This document shows, in pieces, positions 1-7,151 of a stretch of DNA of 11,742 nt. The first letter of the stretch is position 1, and the number at the start of each line of letters is the position of its first letter. The stretch spans positions 1 through 11,742 of the forward strand of contig JAFAIY010000056.1 in the NCBI GenBank assembly GCA_019236485.1. Direction: 5' to 3'. Made by a program: the position numbers and the translations under genes. Below the pieces are notes generated by a model. That model was not told where the DNA came from. It searched no databases and saw nothing but the letters and a program-made list of their open reading frames with translations. The stretch comes from Comamonas sp. Its GTDB lineage: Bacteria; Pseudomonadota; Gammaproteobacteria; Burkholderiales; Burkholderiaceae_C.

Positions 1-1
1 C

Positions 2-364
2 GCCCGGCGCCAGGCCAATGGCTATCGCAGCTATCCCGAAGAGGCGGTGCTGGCGCTGAGGCTGATTGCCACGGCGCAGCGGGCCGGCTTCAGCCTGGAT
101 GAGCTGCGCCAGTTGCTGCCCGACGATCTTGAGCACTGGCAGCATGACGAGCTGCTGGCCACGCTGCGCAGCAAGCTGCAGAGCATTGACCTGATGCTGG
201 CGCAGCTGACGAAAAGCCGCGCAGAACTGAACGAACTGATTGCGCAGATCGAGGCCAGGCCCGAAGACATGGACTGCGCCAGCAATGCGCGGCGCGTGCT
301 ATCGCAAATGCGGCTGCTGGGGCAGGGTGATGAGGCGGGTGAGCCCGATCAGCCTCGCAGCTGA
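2..364 (+). CDS. MerR family transcriptional regulator, 3' part only
   Basis: The window opens inside this gene; 120 residues and the TGA stop are visible. The first visible residues carry the NGYRSY motif (about residues 6-11), which in MerR proteins ends the winged-helix DNA-binding region, followed by the typical AGFSLDELRQLL segment. Roughly 30 N-terminal residues with the first helix-turn-helix should lie upstream of the window. Residues from about 50 to 95 form a long amphipathic helix of the kind that makes the antiparallel dimer coiled coil. The C-terminal tail is short and has one cysteine with no CxxC or cysteine-rich metal site, so a classical mercury or copper sensor is unlikely; the effector is unknown. 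The following gene is on the same strand but 257 bases away, so a functional link is not shown. Family call is firm; target and ligand are not. Confidence 0.85.
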   Translation, partial: ARRQANGYRSYPEEAVLALRLIATAQRAGFSLDELRQLLPDDLEHWQHDELLATLRSKLQSIDLMLAQLTKSRAELNELIAQIEARPEDMDCASNARRVLSQMRLLGQGDEAGEPDQPRS

Positions 365-405
365 GCTCTCTGCAGGGCCGTGGCTCATGCCTTGTGGAAT
401 TCCTG

Positions 406-450
406 TTTTGATAGCGTCTGGCGCTTGATGAACAAGGGCTTAAGCTTATT
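406..450 (+). repeat. Interspersed imperfect palindrome, copy A
   Basis: Contains TTTTGATAGC, 5 variable bases, then GCGCTTGAT, followed by a partly complementary arm around ACAAGGGCTT. The same two blocks with the same 5-base spacing recur at 11545-11568, and looser relatives lie at 2533-2573 and 4482-4518. The inner arms GCGCTTG and CAAGGGC pair at six of seven positions, and a T-rich stretch follows, so this copy might also end transcription of the MerR gene. I recall similar elements as common intergenic repeats in Comamonadaceae, but have not searched for them. Confidence 0.6.
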
Positions 451-477
451 TTTATTGAATATTTACCGAGCTGCGCT

Positions 478-509
478 GCCAGCCATCCCGCTTTGTGATG
501 GGGGCTGGC
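478..509 (+). promoter_or_regulatory. Possible leader hairpin upstream of metQ-like gene
   Basis: GCCAG at 478-482 and CCATC at 483-487 pair with CTGGC at 505-509 and GATGG at 497-501, giving a ten-pair stem with a three-G bulge on the 3' side. A second GC-rich inverted segment (about 507-524, GGCC at each end) follows, then TTGTTTT at 531-536 a few bases later. This could be a weak terminator or a regulatory leader for the solute-binding protein gene that starts at 622. It does not match a SAM or other riboswitch I know. The rest of the 365-621 gap holds only the repeat at 406-450. Confidence 0.3.
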
Positions 510-621
510 CCCAATCGGGCGGCCGTGACTTGTTTTATGCGTTAAGTTTCAAGCCGCTGTCCCTGAGTGTGTACATGCTTGGCGGACGAAAGTTTTCCCG
601 GATCTGTCTTGAAAGGTGCCC

Positions 622-1422
622 ATGGTGCACAAGCGTTTTCTCGTAAAAGCCCTGGCGGTCGCCGCCTTGGCTCCTGTCGCATTGCTGGCCCGGGCCCAGG
701 ATCTGGCCGTGACCATTGGCGTGACGGCCGGCCCCCATGCCCAGATTGCCGAAGTGGCCAAGCAGGTCGCGGCCAGGCAGGGCCTGAAGGTCAGGCTGGT
801 GGAGTTTGGCGACTTCATCCAGCCCAATGCGGCGCTGTCTGCTGGCGATATCGACGCCAACATCTACCAGCACCAGCCCTTCCTCGATGCCCAGAACAAG
901 GACCGCGGCTACAAGCTGGTGCCCGTGGCCAAGGCCGTGAACCAGCAAATGGGCGTGTACTCCAGGAAGCTCAAGAAGCTGGCCGATCTCAAGAGCGGTG
1001 CACGCGTGGGCATTCCCAACGATCCCACCAATGGCTCGCGTGCTCTGATGGTGCTGGCCAAGCAGGGGCTGATCACGCTCAAGGCCGATGCCGGCGCGCG
1101 CGCCTCGGTGCTGGATATCACGGCCAACCCCAGAAAGCTCAAGTTTGTCGAACTCGAGGCCGCCCAGCTGGCCCGCGCCCTCGATGATCTGGATGCTGCA
1201 GCCGTCAACAGCAGCTACGCCGTGGCCGCGGGCCTGTCGCCCCAGGCCGATTCGCTGGCGCTGGAAGATGTGAACACGCCCTATGTGACCGTGCTCATCG
1301 TCACGCGCGCCGGTCATGAAAACAGCAAAGGCCTGCAGGCTTTTGTGAAGGCCTATCAGTCGCCCGAGGTCAAGGCCTTTGTGGAAAAGACCTTCAAGGG
1401 TGCTTACACAACCGCATGGTGA
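622..1422 (+). CDS. metQ: MetQ/NlpA family solute-binding protein (probable methionine-type ABC importer component)
   Basis: Proteins of this family bind D/L-methionine or related ligands in the periplasm and deliver them to the MetN-MetI ABC transporter. The product is 266 residues, normal for the family. The family signatures are clear: DANIYQHQPFLD near residues 75-86 and a VGIPNDPTNGSRAL segment near 132-145. I chose ATG 622 because GAAAGG at 611-616 sits five bases before it; a GTG six bases upstream (616) is in frame but overlaps that ribosome site. Residues 1-25 form a basic, hydrophobic signal peptide ending in LLARAQD. There is no cysteine for lipid attachment, so a type I signal peptide cleaved after ARA is likely and the protein would be soluble rather than a lipoprotein. 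No metN or metI is seen nearby. The next gene starts 4 bases after the stop. The methionine ligand is inferred from the family only. Confidence 0.85.
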   Translation: MVHKRFLVKALAVAALAPVALLARAQDLAVTIGVTAGPHAQIAEVAKQVAARQGLKVRLVEFGDFIQPNAALSAGDIDANIYQHQPFLDAQNKDRGYKLVPVAKAVNQQMGVYSRKLKKLADLKSGARVGIPNDPTNGSRALMVLAKQGLITLKADAGARASVLDITANPRKLKFVELEAAQLARALDDLDAAAVNSSYAVAAGLSPQADSLALEDVNTPYVTVLIVTRAGHENSKGLQAFVKAYQSPEVKAFVEKTFKGAYTTAW

Positions 1423-1426
1423 GCGC

Positions 1427-2530
1427 ATGAATCTGCCCTGGAATCAACTGGATGCGGCGCTGTTCGAGCGTGCCAAGGCCTTGCTGGACGAAGAGTGGCT
1501 GAGCCGCGACGCCGACCTGGTGCCGCTGCTGCCCGTGGTGCTGGAGCGCGGCGTAGGCCAGGATTGGCACAAGGCCGGCACCTTCCGCCACCATCTGGCG
1601 GGTGTGGCCCGCTCTCTGGCGCTATGGCAGCAGCCCAGGGAGGTGCGTCTGCTGGGTCTGCTGCACAGCGTGTACGGCAACGCCTTTGTCGATCTGGTCA
1701 AGTTCGATGCCGGCAAAGAGCGCGAGCAGCTCAAGAGCCGGGTCGGCGAGCAGGCCGAGCATCTGGTCTATCTGTTCTGCACCATGAGCCGCACCCAGTT
1801 TGTGCAAAAGCTGCTCGCTGGCGAGCTGGCCGCCGACGGCAGCCTGCAGATCGAGCGCAACGGCCCCGAGCCGCGCGAGAGCATCAGGCTCACGGCCTAT
1901 GAGGTGGCGGCGTTTGCGATTGTCAGCATGGCCGACAGCATGGAGCAGTGGTTCAGCTGGCAGGAGGATATCTACTCGCGCTTTCCGGCCGTGGACAACA
2001 GTCGTCAGCAGGCCGTGCACTGGGCTGCGTCGCTCTGGCCCGGCCCCATGCGCCCCAGCAGCCGCATGCTCAGCCAGATCAGCGGCCTGGGCCGGGCGCT
2101 GCAGCATCCTGCGCTCAAGACCCGGCTGCCGCTGCCGCCCGTGTTTGCGAACTGCAGCCAGTTGCTGAGCGCAGGCCATGAGGCTGCGGCCGTGGCGCTG
2201 TACTGGTCGGTGATTCAGCTCGATCAGCCTCTGGTCGACCTGGACGCTGCCACCGCCACGCTGGAGCAAGCCGTGGCCCTCAACCCCTGGGTGGGTGAGC
2301 CGCAGATGGTGCTGGCCCAGCTGTACCTGAGCGCGGGCCGCAACACCGATGCCGCCCGGGCCGCCGAGAGCGCGCTGCAGAGCTTTTGCAGCTGGGGCAA
2401 TGCCTGGGACAAGCGCGTGCAGTGGGATGCCTGGATTGCCTGGACGCGTATCCTGCTGCAATCGGCCCAGGAAGGTAGCTGGCCCGCGCGGCTGGACAAG
2501 CTCAACAATATGGCGCTGCGCCAGCTTTGA
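1427..2530 (+). CDS. Conserved protein with HD-like (DUF6817-like) N-terminal part and TPR-like C-terminal part
   Basis: I do not recognise a function. The product is 367 residues with no signal peptide or membrane segment, so it is probably cytoplasmic. Residues 52-90 read like a diverged HD-type metal-hydrolase core: a GTFRHHLAGV helix (His55, His56) followed by LLGLLHSVYGNAF (His80) in place of the usual HD pair; a later MAD (Asp170) may complete a site. This pattern resembles the domain I remember as DUF6817. Residues about 245-320 look like one or two TPR helical pairs (ALNPWVGEPQMVLAQLYLSA), suggesting protein binding. The start at 1427 lies 4 bases after the metQ-like stop, so the two are very likely co-transcribed; an in-frame ATG at 1379 would overlap metQ by 44 bases and adds a non-conserved-looking stretch. 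A two-way terminator follows. Gene reality is sure; fold assignment is tentative. Confidence 0.8.
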   Translation: MNLPWNQLDAALFERAKALLDEEWLSRDADLVPLLPVVLERGVGQDWHKAGTFRHHLAGVARSLALWQQPREVRLLGLLHSVYGNAFVDLVKFDAGKEREQLKSRVGEQAEHLVYLFCTMSRTQFVQKLLAGELAADGSLQIERNGPEPRESIRLTAYEVAAFAIVSMADSMEQWFSWQEDIYSRFPAVDNSRQQAVHWAASLWPGPMRPSSRMLSQISGLGRALQHPALKTRLPLPPVFANCSQLLSAGHEAAAVALYWSVIQLDQPLVDLDAATATLEQAVALNPWVGEPQMVLAQLYLSAGRNTDAARAAESALQSFCSWGNAWDKRVQWDAWIAWTRILLQSAQEGSWPARLDKLNNMALRQL

Positions 2531-2532
2531 AT

Positions 2533-2575
2533 AAAACAGGCTCAGGCGATTACTGAACAAGCGCTGCTGCTTGAA
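2533..2575 (+). repeat. Interspersed imperfect palindrome, degenerate copy C
   Basis: The segment carries CAGGCTCAGGCGATT, then TGAACAAGCGCTGCTGCTT, matching the general layout of copies A and D and the arm sequence AAGCGCT of copy B, but with several changes in the left arm. It lies directly after a stop codon and just ahead of a terminator. Membership in the same family is likely, not certain. Confidence 0.4.
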
Positions 2576-2597
2576 CGAAAGCTTCGGGCAATGAAAA

Positions 2598-2631
2598 GCC
2601 CCGACAGTCAGGCAACTGCCGGGGCCTTTTT
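2598..2631. terminator. Two-way intrinsic terminator between convergent genes
   Basis: GCCCCG at 2598-2603 pairs with CGGGGC at 2620-2625; after one A-C mismatch, CAGT at 2605-2608 pairs with ACTG at 2615-2618 around a six-base loop. Five T follow on the plus strand (2627-2631) and four A precede the stem (2594-2597), giving a U tract on the minus strand too. It sits between the plus-strand gene ending at 2530 and upp ending at 2650, so it can stop both transcripts. Confidence 0.85.
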
Positions 2632-2649
2632 GACTGCAGCAAGAACAGC

Positions 2650-3282
2650 TTACTTGGTGCCTAAGATGCGGTCGCCGGCGTCGCCCAGACCGGGCAGGAT
2701 GTAGCCATGGTCATTGAGTTCGCGGTCCACGGCGGCGGTGTAGATGTCCACGTCGGGGTGGGCGGCCTGCATGGTCTTCACGCCCTCGGGCGCGGCCAGC
2801 AGGCACATGAACTTGATGGACTTGGGCGCGCTCTTGTCCTTGAGCTGCTGCACGGCAGCCACGGCCGAGTTGCCGGTGGCCAGCATGGGGTCGACCACGA
2901 TGACATCGCGCTCGCCCATGTTGTCGGGCATCTTGTAGTAGTACTCGACGGGCTTGAGCGTCTCGGGGTCGCGGTACAGGCCGATATGGCCGATGCGGGC
3001 GCCGGGCACCACATTCAGCATGCCGTCCAGGAAACCGTTGCCGGCGCGCAGTATGGAGACCAGGGCCAGCTTCTTGCCGTCGATGACCTTGCCGACCATT
3101 TTTTCCATCGGCGTTTCGATCTCGATGTCCTGCAGCGGGAAGTCGCGGGTCAGTTCGTAGGCCATCAGCGTGGACAGCTCGCCCAGCATGCGGCGGAAGC
3201 TGTTGGTGCTGGCTTCCTTGCGGCGCATCAGCGTCAGTTTGTGCTGGATCAGGGGATGGTCGATCAGATGCAAAGTGCTCAT
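2650..3282 (-). CDS. upp: Uracil phosphoribosyltransferase
   Basis: Salvages uracil: uracil plus PRPP gives UMP and diphosphate in the cytoplasm. The product is 210 residues, close to the usual 208. The PRPP-binding loop [11 protein letters not shown] lies at residues 130-140, and the uracil-binding C-terminal signature [17 protein letters not shown] at 194-210. The N-terminal part matches the family start, with [12 protein letters not shown] at 9-20. The start ATG (3280-3282) is fixed by this match; the frame stays open far upstream but the extra translation overlaps the dehydratase gene and is not real. The ribosome site is weak (AAGA about ten bases upstream). It is 104 bases downstream of the dehydratase gene on the same strand; a 6-bp hairpin lies between them without a U tract, so read-through is possible. 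The function is certain. Confidence 0.97.
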   Translation of the reverse strand: MSTLHLIDHPLIQHKLTLMRRKEASTNSFRRMLGELSTLMAYELTRDFPLQDIEIETPMEKMVGKVIDGKKLALVSILRAGNGFLDGMLNVVPGARIGHIGLYRDPETLKPVEYYYKMPDNMGERDVIVVDPMLATGNSAVAAVQQLKDKSAPKSIKFMCLLAAPEGVKTMQAAHPDVDIYTAAVDRELNDHGYILPGLGDAGDRILGTK

Positions 3283-3386
3283 GTTCTTGATCTTTGTAGG
3301 GGAAACGGGGCGGGCCGGCTTGTGGCCGGCACCTGCCTGAGGTGAATCGGATGCGGAGCAGGCCGCAACAGCCGCTATTTTCGCCG

Positions 3387-4361
3387 TCAGTCGCCCAGGA
3401 GTTGTGCGAAGCGCTCTAAATCCACATTGCCGCCACTGATCACAATCCCCACGCGCTTGCCGGCCAGGGGCAGATCGCTGTTCATGGCGGCCGCCAGCGA
3501 CAGCGCTCCCGTGGGCTCGACCACGATCTTCATGCGCTCGGCGTAGAAGCGCATGGCCTGGACCAGCTGCTCGTCGCTGACGGTCAGCACCTGGCTCACG
3601 CGCTGGCGGATGATGGCAAAAGTGAGGTCGCCAGGCGACTGGGTCTGGGCGCCGTCGGCAATGGTGCGCGGGGTGTCTATCTTGACGATATGGCCGGCCT
3701 GCAGCGATTGCTGCACATCGTTGCCGGCCTCGGGCTCCACGCCTATCACCTTGCACTGAGGCGCGAGCGCATTGGCCGCGAGCAGGCTGCCCGAGAGCAG
3801 GCCGCCGCCGCCCAGGCAGACGAACAGATAGTCGAGATCGGGCACTTCCTCGAGCAGCTCCTTCACGGCCGTGCCCTGGCCCGCGATCACGTCGCGGTGG
3901 TTGTAAGGGGGGATCAGCGTCATGCCGCGCTCGCTGGCCAGCTTGCAGGCGATGGCTTCGCGGTCCTCGGTGAAGCGGTTGTAGGTCACGACCTGGGCAC
4001 CATAGCCGCGTGTGGCCGCCATTTTGGAGGCCGGAGCGTCCTCGGGCATGATGATGAGCGCGGGCATGTCCAGAATCTGGGCCGCCAGCGCAATCGCCTG
4101 GGCATGGTTGCCCGAAGAGAAAGCCAGGGCGCCGCCTTTGCGCTGCTCGGGCGTGAACTGGGCCAGGGCGTTGTAGGCGCCGCGCAGCTTGAACGCGCCT
4201 ATGCGCTGCAGGTTCTCGCACTTGAAGAACAGCTGGGCGCCCAGCTGTTCGTCCATGGTGCGGCTGGTCAGCACCGGCGTCTGGTGGGCCACGCCCTGCA
4301 GGCGTGCGGCAGCGGCAACAACATCGTCATAGGTGGGAAGCAGATTGGGCGTCAGGCTCAT
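3387..4361 (-). CDS. PLP-dependent threonine/threo-3-hydroxyaspartate dehydratase, serine racemase type
   Basis: A fold-type II PLP enzyme of 324 residues. Lys58, in [12 protein letters not shown], should form the Schiff base; SSGNHAQ (82-88) and the glycine loop [10 protein letters not shown] (182-191) hold substrate and cofactor phosphate; SGGN (309-312) is at the cofactor nitrogen end. Glu209, Gly213 and Asp215 sit where eukaryotic serine racemase and 3-hydroxyaspartate dehydratase bind Mg2+. There is no C-terminal ACT or IlvA regulatory domain, so this is not the isoleucine-feedback biosynthetic IlvA. Likely reactions are removal of ammonia from L-threonine, L-serine or threo-3-hydroxyaspartate; which is preferred cannot be told from sequence. 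Start is ATG 4359-4361; a TATCAT box at 4394-4399 (minus strand) could be its -10 element but no good -35 is seen. upp follows 104 bases downstream. Confidence 0.9.
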   Translation of the reverse strand: MSLTPNLLPTYDDVVAAAARLQGVAHQTPVLTSRTMDEQLGAQLFFKCENLQRIGAFKLRGAYNALAQFTPEQRKGGALAFSSGNHAQAIALAAQILDMPALIIMPEDAPASKMAATRGYGAQVVTYNRFTEDREAIACKLASERGMTLIPPYNHRDVIAGQGTAVKELLEEVPDLDYLFVCLGGGGLLSGSLLAANALAPQCKVIGVEPEAGNDVQQSLQAGHIVKIDTPRTIADGAQTQSPGDLTFAIIRQRVSQVLTVSDEQLVQAMRFYAERMKIVVEPTGALSLAAAMNSDLPLAGKRVGIVISGGNVDLERFAQLLGD

Positions 4362-4481
4362 GGTGATTCAAGGTGGCGGTGAGGTATGAATCCATGATAA
4401 CGGCGCCGGGCCGCGGCTGCGGCGATGAAAACAGCCTGCGGCCGAGGGCAGGCCGGGGGCTTGAAGTCGATTGAATTGCCC

Positions 4482-4518
4482 GGCAGCGCTTGCTGCATAA
4501 GCGCTGCCAGCTATGAAA
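4482..4518 (-). repeat. Interspersed palindrome, copy B
   Basis: GGCAGCGCTT at 4482-4491 and AAGCGCTGCC at 4499-4508 form a perfect ten-pair stem around a seven-base loop. Read on the minus strand it begins TTTCATAGC, matching the TTTTGATAGC head of copies A and D, so this copy is inverted relative to them. It abuts the stop codon of the isomerase gene (4519-4521) and may act as its terminator, though no strong U tract follows. The rest of the 4362-4518 gap shows nothing else that I can assign with confidence. Confidence 0.6.
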
Positions 4519-5403
4519 TCAGGATTCGTGATCCTGCGGGCGGAACTCGCGCAGCGGCGCCAGCGGCGGAAACTCGCCGTTGCGCCTGGCCTGCATCGCG
4601 GTGACCGACTCCATCACATGGCGGTTGCTCCAAATGCCGCTTTGCACCCAGCCCATCTGCTGCAAAGAGTCCTGCACGCTGTGGTCGCGCGCATAGTTGA
4701 TGACCTGCTTGCTGCCCCAGATGGCGATCGGCGGCTTGGCCGCGATCTCGCGCGCGCAGGCCAGGGCGGCGAGCACGGCGGCCTCCTGGCTGTCATGCAC
4801 CGCGTTGACCAGGCCGTGGGAGGCCGCCTCCTGAGCGCCCATGCGCCGGCCGGTATAGGCGAGCTCCTTGACTATGCCCAGCGGCATGAGCTTGGGCAGG
4901 CGCTGCAGGCTGCCGAGGTCGGCCGTCATGCCGATATTGATTTCCTGGATGCAGAAGAAGGCGTCGGCGCTCGCATAGCGTATGCAGGCAGCAGCGACCA
5001 GATCCAGCGCCCCGCCTATGCAGCCGCCGTGGATGGCGCAGATCACGGGCATGCGCAGCGACTCCAGCTTGTTGAAGGTGGCTTGCATCTGCGCCAGGGT
5101 GTCGCAGAGCAGGGCGCGGCCTTCGGGGCTGCGATCGTCGGGCGCAAACCTGGGGTCGGCAAAAGTGTCCAGCGCCATGCCGGCCGAGAAATGCTTGCCG
5201 GTGCTGCTGATGACCAGGGCGCGGGACTCTCCGCTGCGGTGCAGGGTGTTGAGCACGCTGTCCAGCTCGTGCCAGAACTGCGGGTTCAGCGTGTTGAGCG
5301 CTTCCGGGCGGTTGAGCACCAGATGCGCGATATTGTCGGCCAGATCGATGCGAAAGCAGCTCAGGCCTGCGGTCAGCAAGTGGGTGTCGGAGGTATGGGG
5401 CAT
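4519..5403 (-). CDS. Enoyl-CoA hydratase/isomerase family, delta(3,5)-delta(2,4)-dienoyl-CoA isomerase (ECH1) type
   Basis: A crotonase-fold enzyme of 294 residues, probably acting in beta-oxidation of unsaturated fatty acids by moving a 3,5-diene to the 2,4 position on the CoA ester. The oxyanion-hole regions are GKHFSAGMAL (69-78) and HGGCIGGALDL (125-135). The ECH1 acidic triad is visible with its exact spacing: Asp134 in LDLV, Glu154 in QEINIG and Asp162 in TADLGSLQRLPK, corresponding to Asp176, Glu196 and Asp204 of rat ECH1. The flanking DAFF and QRLPK stretches also fit ECH1 better than plain hydratases. I placed the start at ATG 5401-5403 where family similarity begins; a longer frame reaches 5499 but its extra 32 residues are Arg/His/Ser-rich and unlike the family. 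No strong ribosome site marks either start. The family is certain, the isomerase subtype likely, the start fairly likely. Confidence 0.88.
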   Translation of the reverse strand: MPHTSDTHLLTAGLSCFRIDLADNIAHLVLNRPEALNTLNPQFWHELDSVLNTLHRSGESRALVISSTGKHFSAGMALDTFADPRFAPDDRSPEGRALLCDTLAQMQATFNKLESLRMPVICAIHGGCIGGALDLVAAACIRYASADAFFCIQEINIGMTADLGSLQRLPKLMPLGIVKELAYTGRRMGAQEAASHGLVNAVHDSQEAAVLAALACAREIAAKPPIAIWGSKQVINYARDHSVQDSLQQMGWVQSGIWSNRHVMESVTAMQARRNGEFPPLAPLREFRPQDHES

Positions 5404-5436
5404 GCGCAGATGGTGGCCCTGGCCCCGGTGCCTGCA

Positions 5437-5452
5437 AGTCACCCTGGTGACT
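5437..5452. promoter_or_regulatory. Perfect inverted repeat upstream of the dienoyl-CoA isomerase gene
   Basis: AGTCACCCTGGTGACT is a seven-base perfect inverted repeat with a two-base centre, 34 bases upstream of the chosen ATG. Short, tight dyads of this kind are typical of operators for dimeric repressors such as TetR or GntR types. No regulator gene is adjacent, so the assignment as an operator is inference. If translation really began at 5499, it would instead lie inside the coding region. Confidence 0.35.
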
Positions 5453-5497
5453 GGGTGTGGCTTGCGCGAACTGGGGGATTCCCTGGAGGCAGCGTCC

Positions 5498-5527
5498 AAG
5501 AAACAAGGCCTGCAGCGGCAGGCCTTG
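5498..5527 (-). terminator. Intrinsic terminator of the HerA-like ATPase gene
   Basis: CAAGGCCTGC at 5504-5513 and GCAGGCCTTG at 5518-5527 form a perfect ten-pair stem with a four-base loop. On the minus strand it is followed by TTTCTT, and it starts 20 bases after the ATPase stop codon at 5547. The U tract is interrupted by one C, so efficiency may be modest. Confidence 0.6.
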
Positions 5528-5546
5528 GCTTTGAGTGCCTGGAGCG

Positions 5547-7070
5547 TCAGCGCTTTTTGCCGCCCAGAATGCCGCCCAGCACCCCGCGCAGAATCTCCTT
5601 GCCCAGGCTGTTGCCCATGGTGCGCATGGTGGACTTGGCCATGGTCTGCACCAGTCCGTCGTGCTGACCACCGCGCGGGCCGGTGCGGCCGAACAGCAGC
5701 TCCTTGAGGCCGTCCATCATGGAGTCGGAGGCGCCGGCCTGCGCGGCCCCCGAGGCCGCGGGCGCATCGCCGGGTTTGGCCGGAGTGGCGCTGCCCGCAC
5801 GGTCGCGCAGTATCTCGAAGGCCGATTCGCGGTCTACGGCGTTTTCATAGACGCCGGCCACCAGAGAGTCGCGCCTCAAGGCCTGACGCTGCTCGGGCGT
5901 GATGGGGCCGATCTGGCTGCCCGGAGGAATCACGAACACACGCTCGGTCACGCCGGGACGGCCTTTTTCATCGAGCAGGCTGATCAAGGCCTCGCCCACG
6001 GCCAGCTCGGTGATGGCGGCACCAATGTCCAGGCCCGGGTTGGGGCGCATGGTGGAGGCCGCCGCGGCCACGGCCTTCTGGTCGCGCGGGGTGAAGGCGC
6101 GCAGCGCATGCTGGACGCGGTTGCCCAACTGGCCCAGCACCGAGTCGGGCACGTCCAGCGGGTTCTGGGTCACGAAATACACGCCCACGCCCTTGGAGCG
6201 CACCAGGCGCACGACCAGCTCGATGCGCTCGAGCAGCACCTTGGGCGCGTCGTTGAACAGCAAATGGGCCTCGTCGAAGAAGAACACCAGCTTGGGTTTC
6301 TCGGGGTCGCCGATCTCGGGCAGCTGCTCGAACAGCTCGGACAGAAGCCAGAGCAGAAAAGTCGAGTACAGGCGCGGCGCATTCATCAGCTTGTCGGCCG
6401 CCAGGATATTGACCACGCCCATGCCGTCGGCATCGGTCTGCATCAGGTCGTTGATGTTGAGCATGGGCTCGCCGAAGAACTTGTCGCCACCTTGCTGCTC
6501 TATCTGCAGCAGGCCGCGCTGGATGGCGCCCACGCTGGCCGGGCTGATATTGCCGTACTGGGTGGTGAACTGCTTGGCGTTGTCGCCCACATGCTGGAGC
6601 ATGGCGCGCAGATCCTTGAGGTCCAGCAAAAGCAAACCATTGTCATCCGCGATCTTGAAGACCAGGTTGAGCACGCCCATCTGCGTGTCGTTGAGATTGA
6701 GCATGCGGCCTATCAGGAGCGGCCCCATGTCCGAGATCGTGGCGCGCACCGGGTGGCCCTGCTCGCCGAACACATCCCACAAGGTGGCGGGGCAGGCCAG
6801 GGGCTGGGGTAGAGCCAGGCCGCGCTCCTGGAGCGAGGCCGCGAGCTTGTCGCCGAGCTTGCCGGCCTGGCTGATGCCGCTCAGGTCGCCCTTGACGTCG
6901 GCCATGAACACAGGCACCCCGATCTGTGAGAAGCTCTCGGCCAGTTTCTGCAGGGTCACGGTCTTGCCGGTGCCCGTGGCGCCGGTGATCAGGCCGTGGC
7001 GGTTGGCCATGCCGGGCAGCAGCGCACATTCTGTGGCAGAGTGCTGGGCAATCAAAAGGGGTGAAGCCAT
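5547..7070 (-). CDS. HerA-like ATPase/helicase of the DUF853 (YjgR) family
   Basis: A cytoplasmic P-loop ATPase of 507 residues in the HerA/FtsK superfamily, equivalent to E. coli YjgR, whose physiological role is not established. The Walker A motif GATGTGKT is at residues 30-37; [11 protein letters not shown] (55-65) follows as in the family; the Walker B motif [10 protein letters not shown] is at 263-272; and [33 protein letters not shown] sensor and arginine regions lie from about 298. A Pro/Ala/Gly-rich linker (about 425-450) leads to a C-terminal helix with several glycines ending in GGKKR. ATG 7068-7070 is preferred because AGAGGA lies about eight bases upstream; an in-frame TTG at 7103 lacks such a site. 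The gene is transcribed alone, divergent from yebC, with its own terminator. ATPase activity is well supported; helicase activity is inferred from family naming. Confidence 0.93.
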   Translation of the reverse strand: MASPLLIAQHSATECALLPGMANRHGLITGATGTGKTVTLQKLAESFSQIGVPVFMADVKGDLSGISQAGKLGDKLAASLQERGLALPQPLACPATLWDVFGEQGHPVRATISDMGPLLIGRMLNLNDTQMGVLNLVFKIADDNGLLLLDLKDLRAMLQHVGDNAKQFTTQYGNISPASVGAIQRGLLQIEQQGGDKFFGEPMLNINDLMQTDADGMGVVNILAADKLMNAPRLYSTFLLWLLSELFEQLPEIGDPEKPKLVFFFDEAHLLFNDAPKVLLERIELVVRLVRSKGVGVYFVTQNPLDVPDSVLGQLGNRVQHALRAFTPRDQKAVAAAASTMRPNPGLDIGAAITELAVGEALISLLDEKGRPGVTERVFVIPPGSQIGPITPEQRQALRRDSLVAGVYENAVDRESAFEILRDRAGSATPAKPGDAPAASGAAQAGASDSMMDGLKELLFGRTGPRGGQHDGLVQTMAKSTMRTMGNSLGKEILRGVLGGILGGKKR

Positions 7071-7151
7071 TTCGGGTTTCCTCTTAAGGGGGCTTGCAGT
7101 CAAAAGTAAAATCTCGTCCGCAAGGTTAAATCAAATATCAAAGGACTCTCT
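7071..7151. promoter_or_regulatory. Divergent promoter region between the HerA-like ATPase and yebC
   Basis: This 81-base AT-richer segment must carry start signals for two divergent genes. A TAAAAT at 7107-7112 could be a -10 box for yebC, with a leader of about 30 bases, but no clear -35 precedes it. On the minus strand TTGATT (7129-7134) with a weak TTTTAC 17 bases on could serve the ATPase. These individual boxes are weak; only the location is well supported. Confidence 0.3.

Noticed and set aside
365..621. SAM or other known riboswitch before the metQ-like gene
   Set aside because: The hairpins here do not show the conserved cores of SAM-family riboswitches that I know, so no riboswitch is claimed.
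535..1428. Long open frame on the minus strand across the metQ-like gene
   Set aside because: It is antisense to a gene with clear family motifs; its His/Gly/Leu-rich composition is the usual by-product of high-GC codon bias. Similar antisense frames across 3690-4382, 4513-5667, 5535-6812, 7850-9100, 9076-10164 and 10318-11484 were dropped for the same reason.
3314..3330. GCCGGC-TTGTG-GCCGGC hairpin between the dehydratase gene and upp, as a terminator
   Set aside because: The stem is only six pairs and no U tract follows on the minus strand, so I do not call a terminator; it may be a pause site or nothing.
3283..4221. In-frame extension of upp that would give a 523-residue fusion
   Set aside because: The added part overlaps the dehydratase gene in another frame, is Arg/Ala/Gly-rich noise, and the true upp N-terminus is clear at 3282.
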